Source of the DNA: Streptomyces sp. 3214.6
GTDB lineage: Bacteria; Actinomycetota; Actinomycetes; Streptomycetales; Streptomycetaceae
DNA length: 64,000 bases
NCBI RefSeq assembly: GCF_900129855.1
Contig: NZ_LT670819.1
Coordinates: 5,704,001 to 5,768,000, forward strand
Reading direction: 5' to 3'
Shown here: positions 9,261 through 17,427 of the stretch, in pieces
Position numbering within the stretch: the first letter of the stretch is position 1
Layout: every line of letters begins with the position of its first letter
The notes under the pieces: generated by a model
The model's input: only the letters and a program-made list of their open reading frames with translations
Databases searched by the model: none
Told to the model about the DNA's origin: nothing
Program-made: the position numbers and the translations under genes

Positions 9261-10582
9261 GCACCGCCGCGCCCCGCCCCGCCGGCCAGGACCGCCTCTG
9301 GTCGGTGGACGAACACCTGGCGGACATCCTCGCCGCCGTCCGCCCCCTGGAACCCATCGAGCTCCAACTGCCCGACGCCCAGGGCTGCGTCCTCGTCGAG
9401 GACGTCACGGTGCCGGTCTCACTGCCGCCCTTCGACAACAGCTCGATGGACGGGTACGCGGTGCGGGTCGCGGATGTCGCGGGCGCGAGCGAGGAGTTCC
9501 CGGCGGCCCTGGACGTCGTCGGGGACGTCGCGGCGGGACAGCAGGCCGACCTGCTGTACGTGGGACCGGGGCAGGCCGCCCGGATCATGACCGGCGCCCC
9601 GCTCCCGTCCGGCGCCGAGGCCGTCGTCCCCGTGGAGTGGACCGACGGCGGGCTCGGCGAGGGCCCCGTCACCGGGATGCGGGCCCGCAGCCTCGCGCCC
9701 GAGCAGGCCTCGGGGCACGTGCGCGTGTACCGGCCCGCCGAGGCGCGCGCGCACGTGCGCGCGATGGGCAGCGACGTGAAGGCCGGCGACCGCGCCCTCG
9801 ACGCCGGAACCGTCCTCGGCCCGCCGCAGATCGCCCTGCTCGCCGCGATCGGACGCGGCACCGTACGCGTGCGCCCGCGCCCGCGCGTGGTCGTCATGTC
9901 CACCGGCAGCGAACTCGTCCAGCCCGGCGAGGAACTGGGCAGCGGCCAGATCTATGACTCCAACAGCTTCGCCCTCACCGCGGCCGCGCGCGACGCCGGT
10001 GCCATCGCCTACCGGGTTGGCGCGGTCGCCGACGATGCCGACACCCTCCGCTCCACCATCGAGGACCAGCTCGTCCGCGCCGACCTCGTCGTCACCACCG
10101 GCGGTGTGAGCGTGGGGGCCTACGACGTCGTCAAGGAGGCCCTGGAGCACGTCGGCGACGAGGACGAGGCGGGCAGTGGCATCGCCTTCCGCAAGCTCGC
10201 CATGCAGCCGGGCAAGCCCCAGGGCTTCGGCTCCATCGGCCCCGACCACACCCCCCTGCTGGCCCTGCCCGGGAACCCGGTGTCGTCGTACGTCTCCTTC
10301 GAACTGTTCGTGCGCCCCGTCATCCGCACGCTCATGGGCCTCGACGACGTCCACCGGCCCACCACGCGCGCGAAGGTGACCGCCGAGAAGGCGCTGACCT
10401 CGCCGAAGGGCCGCAGACAGTTCCTGCGCGCCACCTATGCCGACGGCGCCGTCAGCCCGGTCGGCGGCGTCGGCTCCCATCTGATCGCGGCCCTCGCGCA
10501 CGCCGACTCGCTGATCGTCGTCCCCGAGGACGTGGAGTGCGTCGAGCCCGGCACCGAGGTCGACGTGGTCCTCCTCGGCTGA
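9257..10582 (+). CDS. glp: gephyrin-like MoeA homologue Glp
   Basis: MoeA/gephyrin-domain protein of 441 residues with all MoeA blocks: DNSSMDGYAVR near residue 60, the MPT-binding VVTTGGVSVGAYD loop, and GNPVSSYVSFELFVRP. MoeA proteins insert molybdate into adenylated molybdopterin. In Actinobacteria the copy beside galU and sepX/glpR has been described as Glp, which binds FtsZ and a membrane receptor in cell division (established for Corynebacterium). This gene sits in that context and next to moaC/mog, so either or both roles are possible. The TTG start at 9257 overlaps the galU stop; AGGAG lies at 9241-9245. Confidence 0.85.
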   Translation: MSTAAPRPAGQDRLWSVDEHLADILAAVRPLEPIELQLPDAQGCVLVEDVTVPVSLPPFDNSSMDGYAVRVADVAGASEEFPAALDVVGDVAAGQQADLLYVGPGQAARIMTGAPLPSGAEAVVPVEWTDGGLGEGPVTGMRARSLAPEQASGHVRVYRPAEARAHVRAMGSDVKAGDRALDAGTVLGPPQIALLAAIGRGTVRVRPRPRVVVMSTGSELVQPGEELGSGQIYDSNSFALTAAARDAGAIAYRVGAVADDADTLRSTIEDQLVRADLVVTTGGVSVGAYDVVKEALEHVGDEDEAGSGIAFRKLAMQPGKPQGFGSIGPDHTPLLALPGNPVSSYVSFELFVRPVIRTLMGLDDVHRPTTRAKVTAEKALTSPKGRRQFLRATYADGAVSPVGGVGSHLIAALAHADSLIVVPEDVECVEPGTEVDVVLLG

Positions 10583-10644
10583 GCACGCCTGGTTGGGGGT
10601 ACCGTGTCGCGCACAACAGGCCCGACCGGGAGCGCCGACAGAGC

Positions 10645-11124
10645 ATGAGTACGCAGGACCGACTGACGCACATCGACGACGCGGGCGCGGCCCGCATGGT
10701 CGACGTATCCGGCAAGGACATCACCGCGCGCACCGCGCGGGCCAGCGGCCGTGTCCTCGTCTCACCCCGGGTGGTCGAGCTGCTGCGCGGCGAGGGGGTA
10801 CCCAAGGGTGACGCCCTCGCCACCGCGCGGATCGCGGGCATCATGGGCGCCAAACGCACCCCCGACCTCATCCCGCTGTGCCACCCGTTGTCGGTCTCCG
10901 GTGTGAAACTGGACCTGTCGGTCGCGGACGACGCCGTGGAGATCACCGCCACGGTGAAGACGACGGACCGCACGGGCGTCGAGATGGAGGCCCTCACCGC
11001 GGTCTCCGTCGCCGCGCTCACCGTGATCGACATGGTCAAGGCGGTCGACAAGGGAGCGGTCATCACGGACGTGCGCGTGGAGGAGAAGACGGGCGGCAAG
11101 TCGGGCGACTGGAGCCGGGCATGA
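10645..11124 (+). CDS. moaC: cyclic pyranopterin monophosphate synthase
   Basis: Catalyses the second half of the first molybdenum cofactor step, making cPMP from the MoaA product. The 159-residue product contains MVDVSGKDITARTARA, the PLCHPL active-site motif and the GVEMEALTAVSVAALTVIDM signature. ATG 10645 has only a weak ribosome site (CGGGAG). The stop overlaps the next start as ATGA. Confidence 0.95.
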   Translation: MSTQDRLTHIDDAGAARMVDVSGKDITARTARASGRVLVSPRVVELLRGEGVPKGDALATARIAGIMGAKRTPDLIPLCHPLSVSGVKLDLSVADDAVEITATVKTTDRTGVEMEALTAVSVAALTVIDMVKAVDKGAVITDVRVEEKTGGKSGDWSRA

Positions 11125-11639
11125 CAACGGCCGTCGGGTACCGGGCGCTCGTCGTGACCGCCTCCAACCGGGCCGCCGCCGGGGTCTACGAGGACAAGGG
11201 CGGCCCGCTGGTCGCGGACGGCCTCAAGCGGTTCGGCTTCGCCGTGGACGGGCCGCAGGTCGTCCCCGACGGCGACCCGGTCGAGGCGGCGCTGCGGGCG
11301 GGCGCCGAGGCCGGCTACGACGTCATCGTGACCACCGGCGGCACCGGCATCTCGCCCACCGACCGCACCCCCGAGGCGACGCGCAGTGTGATCGACCACG
11401 AGGTGCCGGGAATCCCCGAGGCGATCCGCGCCTACGGCCGGGAGAAGGTGCCGACCTCGGCGCTCTCCCGGGGCCTGGCCGGGGTCGCGGGCCGCACCCT
11501 GATCGTCAACCTGCCCGGCTCCACCGGCGGGGTGAAGGACGGTCTCGCAGTCCTGGAACCCCTGCTGATCCACGCCGTCGACCAGATCCGCGGCGGTGAC
11601 CACCCCAGACCCGGGGCCGGCCCGGGGGGTGCGAGCTGA
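11121..11639 (+). CDS. mog: MogA/MoaB molybdopterin adenylyltransferase-type protein
   Basis: Adenylates molybdopterin before metal insertion. The 172-residue protein carries VTASNRAAAGVYEDKGGP, the MPT-binding TTGGTGISPTDRTPEAT and NLPGSTGGVKDGL, all typical of the MoaB/Mog fold. It is translationally coupled to moaC (ATGA overlap) and to the downstream acetyltransferase. The C-terminal tail is Gly/Pro-rich. MoaB and MogA cannot be separated by eye. Confidence 0.9.
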   Translation: MTTAVGYRALVVTASNRAAAGVYEDKGGPLVADGLKRFGFAVDGPQVVPDGDPVEAALRAGAEAGYDVIVTTGGTGISPTDRTPEATRSVIDHEVPGIPEAIRAYGREKVPTSALSRGLAGVAGRTLIVNLPGSTGGVKDGLAVLEPLLIHAVDQIRGGDHPRPGAGPGGAS

Positions 11640-12262
11640 ACAGCGCATCCTGGCCCGTGGAGCTCGCTGAGGGCGACATCGTCCTGCGGCCGATAAAGCT
11701 GCGCGACCAGCGGGCCTGGCGCGAGGTCAACCGGCGCAACCGGGACTGGCTGCGCCCCTGGGAGGCGACCATCCCGCCGCCCGCGCCGAGCGGGCCGATC
11801 GCGCACCGGCCGACCTACCGCCAGATGGTCCGGCACCTGCGGGCCGAGGCGAACGCCGGGCGGATGCTGCCGTTCGTCATCGAGTACCAGGGGCGGCTCG
11901 TCGGGCAGTTGACGGTGGCCGGAATCACCTGGGGGTCGATGTGCTCGGGTCACATCGGCTACTGGGTGGACGAGTCGGTGGCCGGCCGCGGGGTGATGCC
12001 GACGGCGGTGGCGCTCGTCGTGGACCACTGTTTCCGGACCGTCGGACTGCACCGCATCGAGGTCTGCATTCGCCCCGAGAACGGCCCCAGCCGCCGGGTC
12101 GTGGAGAAACTCGGATTCCGTGAGGAAGGGTTGCGGCCGCGCTATCTCCACATTGACGGCGCCTGGCGCGACCATCTCGTCTTCGTGCTCACCGCGGAGG
12201 AGGTCCCGGAAGGCCTGCTGAGCAGGTGGCGGCGAGCGCGCTCGCAGAACGCGTCCAATTGA
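11636..12262 (+). CDS. RimJ/RimL-type GNAT N-acetyltransferase
   Basis: Acetyl-CoA-dependent acetyltransferase related to ribosomal-protein alanine acetyltransferases. The GNAT core contains the acetyl-CoA pocket GYWVDESVAGRGVMPTAV and the downstream RIEVCIRPENGPSRRVVEKL. The CTG start at 11636 overlaps the mog stop (CTGA) and has a G-run ribosome site; a GTG at 11657 is the conservative alternative and loses seven residues. A rimJ-like gene between glp and the Glp receptor is also present in corynebacteria, which supports this being the conserved division-linked cluster. The substrate is unknown. Confidence 0.82.
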   Translation: MNSASWPVELAEGDIVLRPIKLRDQRAWREVNRRNRDWLRPWEATIPPPAPSGPIAHRPTYRQMVRHLRAEANAGRMLPFVIEYQGRLVGQLTVAGITWGSMCSGHIGYWVDESVAGRGVMPTAVALVVDHCFRTVGLHRIEVCIRPENGPSRRVVEKLGFREEGLRPRYLHIDGAWRDHLVFVLTAEEVPEGLLSRWRRARSQNASN

Positions 12263-12402
12263 AAAAACGTGTCGAATAAGCGTTCGAAAATGATCGGTTG
12301 ATCGCATCGGTCGCAAAAAAAGCTCGAAATATCAGCCAGATCGTGCGACACACCGGCTCAATTGGCGGATGGCCTCACGCAAACCCCTCTACCGTGTGAG
12401 GC
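12263..12402. other. AT-rich region upstream of sepX
   Basis: 140 bp of markedly lower GC with two A runs (at about 12263 and 12314). It probably holds a promoter giving sepX its own transcription in addition to readthrough. No clean -10/-35 pair can be assigned. Confidence 0.4.
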
Positions 12403-13758
12403 GTGAGCAGCAGCGGCCTCATCTACGCAGTCATTGTCGGGGCCTGGGCCGCCTACTTGGTGCCGATGTGGCTCCGTAGGCAGGACGAGCTGAACGAGGC
12501 CCGTCCGACGGAACGCTTCAGCACCGCCATCCGGCTGCTGTCCGGAAGGGCGGGTATGGAGCGCCGGTACGCCAGGGACCTGCGGGCGCGCTCCACCGAG
12601 GAGGGGGAGCAGGGCGCCGACGCCTCGGACGCCGTCACCGACTCGGTGGACGTCCGGGCCTTCGCCATGCCTCCGACCCGCCCGCAGGTGAAGGCGCCGG
12701 TTCCGGAGCGAGAGCAGGAGCGGGGGCACGAGCGAGGGCAGGAACGCGGCCAGGAGCGGGCCCAGGAACGAGGGCCGGGACGTCCGGAGACGGCGCGTGA
12801 ACCGGCCCGCGACCCGGCGGCCAAGCCCACGCGGGAACAGCGGGAGCAGCGCGAACAGCGCGAGCCAAGGGATCAGGGTTCCGCCCCCGCGCGCGAAGGG
12901 AACGCCGCTCCGGCGGACCGGCGGCTGCCGGTCGCGCGGCGCGCGACCTCCGCGCAGGCGTCCGCCGCACGTGCCCAGCGCTCGAAGTCGCTCGCCCGCC
13001 GCAGGCGCACCACCGTGATGCTCTTCCTCGCCTTCACCCTCGGCGCGATCGTCGCGGCGGTCGGCGGCCTCGCCTTCCTCTGGGCGCCCGGCGTGCCCGC
13101 CGTCCTGCTCAGCGCCTACATCGCGTACCTGCGCTCCCAGGAGCACCGCCGCTTCGCCTACCAGATGGACCGCCGGCGCGCCGAGGTCGCCGCGCAGCGG
13201 CTGCGGGAGCGTCAGCCGCGCCGGCGCGCACCCGCCCCCGCGAACGCGTCCTCCGTCGACCCCGGCCCCGACGCCGGCGCAGAGGAGCCGCACGAGGCCC
13301 CCGAACCGGAGACCGACCCGGGCCTGTTGGCGCTCGCCGCGGATCGCAGGGCACTCGTCGAGCAGACCGACCACGCGGAGTGGGTCGACCAGCAGCGCGA
13401 GCGACAGCGCCGGCCCGGCCACGGCGAGAGCTGGGACCCGGTACCGGTACCGCTGCCCACGTACGTGACCGCCCCGGTCGCCCCCCGGGCCACCTCCGAC
13501 GTGGACCTCGGAGCGCCGGACGCCTGGAGCTCGGCCCGCTCCAGCTCGGTCGCGCCGGAACAGGAAGCGGCGGACGCCGCGGACGCAGCGGCCGGGGACC
13601 CGGAAGACGCGGACCGCGCGGAGGACCGGACGGTGGACGGCGACGAGCGCAGCGACGCCCGACGCGCGGCCTCGGCCCGACGCTCGCGCGAACGCGGACG
13701 CACCCCGCTGTTCGACCAGTACGAGGACGGCGAACGCCCCCGCGCCGCCAACGAATAA
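12403..13758 (+). CDS. sepX: SepX/GlpR-type membrane division protein
   Basis: Actinobacteria-specific integral membrane protein of 451 residues. One N-terminal helix (residues 5-23) precedes a long charged, low-complexity region rich in Arg/Glu with repeated ER/GQER units (about 100-190). A hydrophobic pair follows (about 204-245), then a C-terminal acidic, Arg/Asp-rich tail. This architecture and the place downstream of galU-glp-GNAT match SepX of Streptomyces (hyphal septation and sporulation) and GlpR, the Glp receptor of Corynebacterium. Assignment rests on architecture and synteny, since the middle is poorly conserved. GTG 12403 is the start. Confidence 0.75.
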   Translation: MSSSGLIYAVIVGAWAAYLVPMWLRRQDELNEARPTERFSTAIRLLSGRAGMERRYARDLRARSTEEGEQGADASDAVTDSVDVRAFAMPPTRPQVKAPVPEREQERGHERGQERGQERAQERGPGRPETAREPARDPAAKPTREQREQREQREPRDQGSAPAREGNAAPADRRLPVARRATSAQASAARAQRSKSLARRRRTTVMLFLAFTLGAIVAAVGGLAFLWAPGVPAVLLSAYIAYLRSQEHRRFAYQMDRRRAEVAAQRLRERQPRRRAPAPANASSVDPGPDAGAEEPHEAPEPETDPGLLALAADRRALVEQTDHAEWVDQQRERQRRPGHGESWDPVPVPLPTYVTAPVAPRATSDVDLGAPDAWSSARSSSVAPEQEAADAADAAAGDPEDADRAEDRTVDGDERSDARRAASARRSRERGRTPLFDQYEDGERPRAANE

Positions 13759-13850
13759 GACCCCCCGCGCCCCCGAGCACCCCGCTCCCGGCCTCGGGGA
13801 ACGGATTTCCAAGCAGGCCGATGGGGGTGCTAGAGTTTCACTCGTTGCAA

Positions 13851-13924
13851 GGGCCTGTGGCGCAGTCCGGTAGCGCACCTCGTTCGCATCGAGGGGGCCA
13901 GGGGTTCAAATCCCCTCAGGTCCA
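13851..13924 (+). tRNA. tRNA-Ala (anticodon CGC)
   Basis: Full cloverleaf: acceptor GGGCCTG pairs with CAGGTCC (one G-T), discriminator A at 13924. The anticodon stem CCTCG/CGAGG encloses TTCGCAT with CGC at 13885-13887; the T arm is GGGG-TTCAAAT-CCCC. CCA is not encoded. Confidence 0.93.
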
Positions 13925-13930
13925 CGCAGC

Positions 13931-13966
13931 ATAGAGCCCCCGTCGGGTTACCGACGGGGGCTCTAT
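13931..13966 (+). terminator. terminator after tRNA-Ala
   Basis: Perfect 16-bp inverted repeat (ATAGAGCCCCCGTCGG and complement) with loop GTTA. It lies between the tRNA and the convergent ABC permease stop, so it probably serves both. Confidence 0.85.
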
Positions 13967-13971
13967 CGTGT

Positions 13972-16458
13972 TCACGGCCAGTGCCGTCTGGCGGGTGGTC
14001 GTAGCGCCGCCGCCGTTGACGCCAGGGCGGTCGTCAGCGCGAGAAGCGTGCACGCTGCTGTGGTCCGGGCGAGGGCCGGCCAGGGCAGGGTGAGCGAGGT
14101 CGGGGCCGAGAGCTGGTGGAGGGCGGCTGTCAGGGCGGCCAGGTTGGCGCACGTCACCAGCAGGCCCAGCAGGCCTCCCAGCGCGACGACCGTCAGCGCC
14201 TCCGTGGCGACCAGCCGCAGCACCTGCCCGCCCGTCGCGCCGGCCAGCCGCAGGGCCGTCAGCTCGCGTCGGCGTTCGGCGGCCGACATGAGCAGGGTGT
14301 TCGCGAGCGAGATACCGGTGTAGAGCAGCGCGATGCCGAGGACGAGCAGCAGGCCGAGCCGGGTCGTCCGGTCGCTCCGCGGGTGACTCGCCCGCACCCA
14401 CTGCGCCTTGCTCATCACCCGCACCCCGACGACGGCCCGCAGCCCCGCGGCGACCGCCGCCGCGTCGGCCCCCGCCCGCACCCGCACATCCACCCGGTCG
14501 ACGCCCGTGCCCGCCGCGCCGCCCGCGTTGGCCGGGGTGACGTAGGCCCCGTTGTCACCCGTTCCCGTCGCCAGGACGGCGGCGACGCGGAGGGTCTTCG
14601 CGGTGCCGTCCCCGAGCCACACCCGCACCCGCTGCCCCACCCGGTGCCGGGCCCACTCCTCGGTCACGACGATCGACCCGTCGTCGAGATCGGCGAGCCG
14701 TCCGGCCGTCACCGGCAGCCGTACGGTCTGCGCGAGCAGCGTCGGATCGGCCGCCCGGGCCTCGGACTTCACGAGCGCCACGCCGTCCTCCAGGGTGTAC
14801 ACGGCGGTCGCGGTGGAGGCGGACACCAGCGTGCCGGGGACCTGCTGCAGGCGCTCTACGGCCGCCGCCCGCACGGTCGTTCCGGCCTGCGCCGTCACCA
14901 CGAAGTCGGCGGCCGTCTTCTGCCGCACCTCCGCCGCACGGGCCTCGTTCAGCGTGGCCGTCGCACCCAGCAGGGACCCCGCGAGTGCCACCGTGACCAG
15001 GACGGGCGCGGCCACGGCGGCGGTACGGCGCACCCCGGCGACCGCGTTCGCCCGCGCCAACAGGCCGACCGCACCCGGCAGTCGGGGCACCAGCGGGCGC
15101 ACCAGCACGGGCGACAGCAGCGCCACCGCCGTGATGAGCAGCATCGGGCGGCTGATGTACGTCTTGCGGTGCAGCAGGTCGCCCGGGTCGCTCACCAGCG
15201 CGTACGCCAAGGTCGCGGCGGCCGTCAGCAGCAGCGCCGTACCGCACAGGCGTCGGCCCCGGGTCAGGGCGCGGCCGTCGACCGAGGCCTCGCGCAGCGC
15301 CTGCGCCGGGGCGGTCCGGCCGGCCCGCCAGGACGCGGCGGCCGCCCCGCACAGGGTGACCAGCAGGCCCGTCCAGAAGGCGAGGTGGAAGGGCCACAGC
15401 GCGGCCGCGCGGCCGCCGATCGTGTACCAGGCCGGTGCGAGCCCGCCGTCGACCACCAGGTCGGCGAGGAGCGGGGCGGCGTACGCGCCCAGCGCGCAGC
15501 CCGTCGCCGAGGCGGCTGTGCCGACCAGCAGCGCCTCCGTCAGGACCGTCCGCCGGATCTGGCCGGGGGTGGCGCCGGCGGTGCGCAGCAGCCCGAACTC
15601 GCGGCGCCGCCGGTCGACCGCGAAGGCGAAGGTGGACGCCACGACGAACACGGACACGAAGGCGGTCACGCCGCCGGCCGTGCCGAACAGGGCGTTCAGC
15701 GCGGTCAGGGCCTCGGCGTCCCGGCCCGGGTCGGCGTCGGCCAGCCGGCGACCGTCACCGGTGAGCACCCGTACGTCGGCGGTGTGGGCGGTGTCGGCGG
15801 TGGCGATCGCTGTCCGGACGGCCGTGGCGGTCGCCTCCACCACCAACTGGACCGGCTCCGGGGAGAGCCGGGCGGCGTGCGCGTCCGTGTAGAACACGGC
15901 GTTCTCGAAGCCTCGTCCCCCCACCGTGCCGACCACCCCCACCGTGCCGACCACCCGCACCGTGCCGACCACCCGCAACGGGCCGTCCGGGGTGCGCAGT
16001 TCGGCGCCTACGCGCGCCCAGCCACCGGACGTCACGCCCTCGCCGGCCGTCTCGGGCGCCCGGCCCGCGGTCAGTTCGTACGGCGCGAAACGTGCCGTCG
16101 ACCAGGGGTGGCCGACGAGATCGGTGGGGGCGCCTGGTGCGTTGACAGGGAAGACGCGGTCCTCGGTGACCGGGCCGACGGCGCGCAGTGCGGCGATGGT
16201 CCTGGCGGGGATGGGGCGCGGTCTCGCCAGGGTCGTCGACCGCTCGCCGTTCGGGGTCGGGACGCGCAGGGTGTCCTGGCCCCTGACCACCACCGGCGCC
16301 GCCGCGAACCGCTCCGGGGCGCGCACGGGCGCCTTCTGTGACGCGGCCAGCGCCTGGCCCATCACGGTGAGCAGCGCGACGCCGAGCGAGAGGGCGACGA
16401 AACTGCCGACGAACGCGGCCCACCGGGCGCGCAGGGTGCGCAGCGCGATGCTCAGCAC
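13972..16458 (-). CDS. ABC transporter permease, FtsX/MacB type
   Basis: Membrane subunit of an exporter-type ABC system, 828 residues. It has an N-terminal helix (ALRTLRARWAAFVGSFVALS), a large extracytoplasmic domain, and two FtsX blocks of helices, one central with RRREFGLLRTAGATPGQIRR and one C-terminal with ERRRELTALRLAGATGGQVLR. These two coupling-helix sequences are diagnostic for a duplicated FtsX permease. GTG 16458 overlaps the ATPase gene by 7 nt. Such pairs commonly export lipids, peptides or antibiotics, or act as bacitracin/lantibiotic detoxifiers paired with a two-component system, as the divergent kinase suggests here. Confidence 0.85.
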   Translation of the reverse strand: MLSIALRTLRARWAAFVGSFVALSLGVALLTVMGQALAASQKAPVRAPERFAAAPVVVRGQDTLRVPTPNGERSTTLARPRPIPARTIAALRAVGPVTEDRVFPVNAPGAPTDLVGHPWSTARFAPYELTAGRAPETAGEGVTSGGWARVGAELRTPDGPLRVVGTVRVVGTVGVVGTVGGRGFENAVFYTDAHAARLSPEPVQLVVEATATAVRTAIATADTAHTADVRVLTGDGRRLADADPGRDAEALTALNALFGTAGGVTAFVSVFVVASTFAFAVDRRRREFGLLRTAGATPGQIRRTVLTEALLVGTAASATGCALGAYAAPLLADLVVDGGLAPAWYTIGGRAAALWPFHLAFWTGLLVTLCGAAAASWRAGRTAPAQALREASVDGRALTRGRRLCGTALLLTAAATLAYALVSDPGDLLHRKTYISRPMLLITAVALLSPVLVRPLVPRLPGAVGLLARANAVAGVRRTAAVAAPVLVTVALAGSLLGATATLNEARAAEVRQKTAADFVVTAQAGTTVRAAAVERLQQVPGTLVSASTATAVYTLEDGVALVKSEARAADPTLLAQTVRLPVTAGRLADLDDGSIVVTEEWARHRVGQRVRVWLGDGTAKTLRVAAVLATGTGDNGAYVTPANAGGAAGTGVDRVDVRVRAGADAAAVAAGLRAVVGVRVMSKAQWVRASHPRSDRTTRLGLLLVLGIALLYTGISLANTLLMSAAERRRELTALRLAGATGGQVLRLVATEALTVVALGGLLGLLVTCANLAALTAALHQLSAPTSLTLPWPALARTTAACTLLALTTALASTAAALRPPARRHWP

Positions 16459-17294
16459 GAGGTGCTCACCGCCGGGCGGGTCGCCGCCGGAACCCCGGTC
16501 TCCAGCCCGGCCATCCGGGCCGCGATCTCCTCCGCGGACCCACCCGCACCCGCTCCCGGACCGGATTTCACTCCTGCACTCGCACTCGCACCTGCACTCG
16601 CACCCGCACCCGCGCAGGCCAGGTCGCCATGTACGCGGCCGTCGACCAGGAAGATCACGCGGTCCGCGTAGGAGGCGGCGAGGGGGTCGTGGGTGACCAT
16701 GACGACGGTCTGACCGCACTCGTCGACCAGGGAGCGCAGCAGGGTCAGGACCTCGCGGCCGGTGGTGGAGTCCAGGGCGCCGGTCGGCTCGTCGCCGAAC
16801 AGGACCTCCGGGCGGGTAATCAACGCGCGGGCCAGGGCGACGCGTTGTTGCTGCCCGCCGGAGAGCTGGGTGGGCCGGTGACCTGCGCGGTCGGCGAGTC
16901 CGACCTGCCGCAGGGCCTCGCGGACCCGTGCCTTCGGCGGGCGGCGGCCGGCCAGCCGCAGCGGGAGGGCGACGTTCTGCTCGGCGGTGAGGGCGGACAG
17001 CAGGTTGTACGACTGGAAGACGAAGCCGATCCGCTCCCGGCGCAGCAACGTCAGCCGTCGCTCGCCCAGTCCGGTCAGTTCGGTCCCGCCGATCCGCACC
17101 GACCCCGAGGTCGGCCGGTCGAGCCCGGCGGCGCACTGCAGCAGCGTCGACTTGCCGGACCCGGACGGTCCCATCACGGCCGTGAACGAGCCGCGGGGGA
17201 GGGCGAGAGTGACGTCGTCGAGCGCGGTCACCCCGGTGTCCGCGGCACCGTATCGCCTGCTCACGGAGGTCAGTTGGACGGCGTGTGTGGTCAT
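16452..17294 (-). CDS. ABC transporter ATP-binding protein
   Basis: Nucleotide-binding subunit for the FtsX-type permease, 280 residues, MacB/LolD-like. Walker A GPSGSGKST, signature LSGGQQQR, Walker B VLFGDEPTGALD and the switch histidine in VMVTHD are all present. Near the C-terminus lies a Gly/Ala/Ser-rich insert (about residues 230-260) encoded by a GCACTCGCACC-type simple repeat at about 16570-16620, absent from typical relatives. ATG 17294 is used. It is divergent from the histidine kinase gene. Confidence 0.92.
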   Translation of the reverse strand: MTTHAVQLTSVSRRYGAADTGVTALDDVTLALPRGSFTAVMGPSGSGKSTLLQCAAGLDRPTSGSVRIGGTELTGLGERRLTLLRRERIGFVFQSYNLLSALTAEQNVALPLRLAGRRPPKARVREALRQVGLADRAGHRPTQLSGGQQQRVALARALITRPEVLFGDEPTGALDSTTGREVLTLLRSLVDECGQTVVMVTHDPLAASYADRVIFLVDGRVHGDLACAGAGASAGASASAGVKSGPGAGAGGSAEEIAARMAGLETGVPAATRPAVSTSC

Positions 17295-17427
17295 GGCTCC
17301 ACGAAACCGTGCGCCCTCCTGTCCGGTCTGTGGGGCAGGGGCGAGACTTGGGGTAGGGCCAGGCATACCTCCGTTCCTCCGTCCAGCCCGGTGGTTGTGG
17401 CGCGGCGCCCCTTCTACGGTGATCCGC

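Noticed and set aside
13851..13966. tRNA-Ala as attachment site of an element
   Set aside because: No integrase or repeat of the tRNA 3' end is near it; its flank is an ordinary terminator and chromosomal genes.
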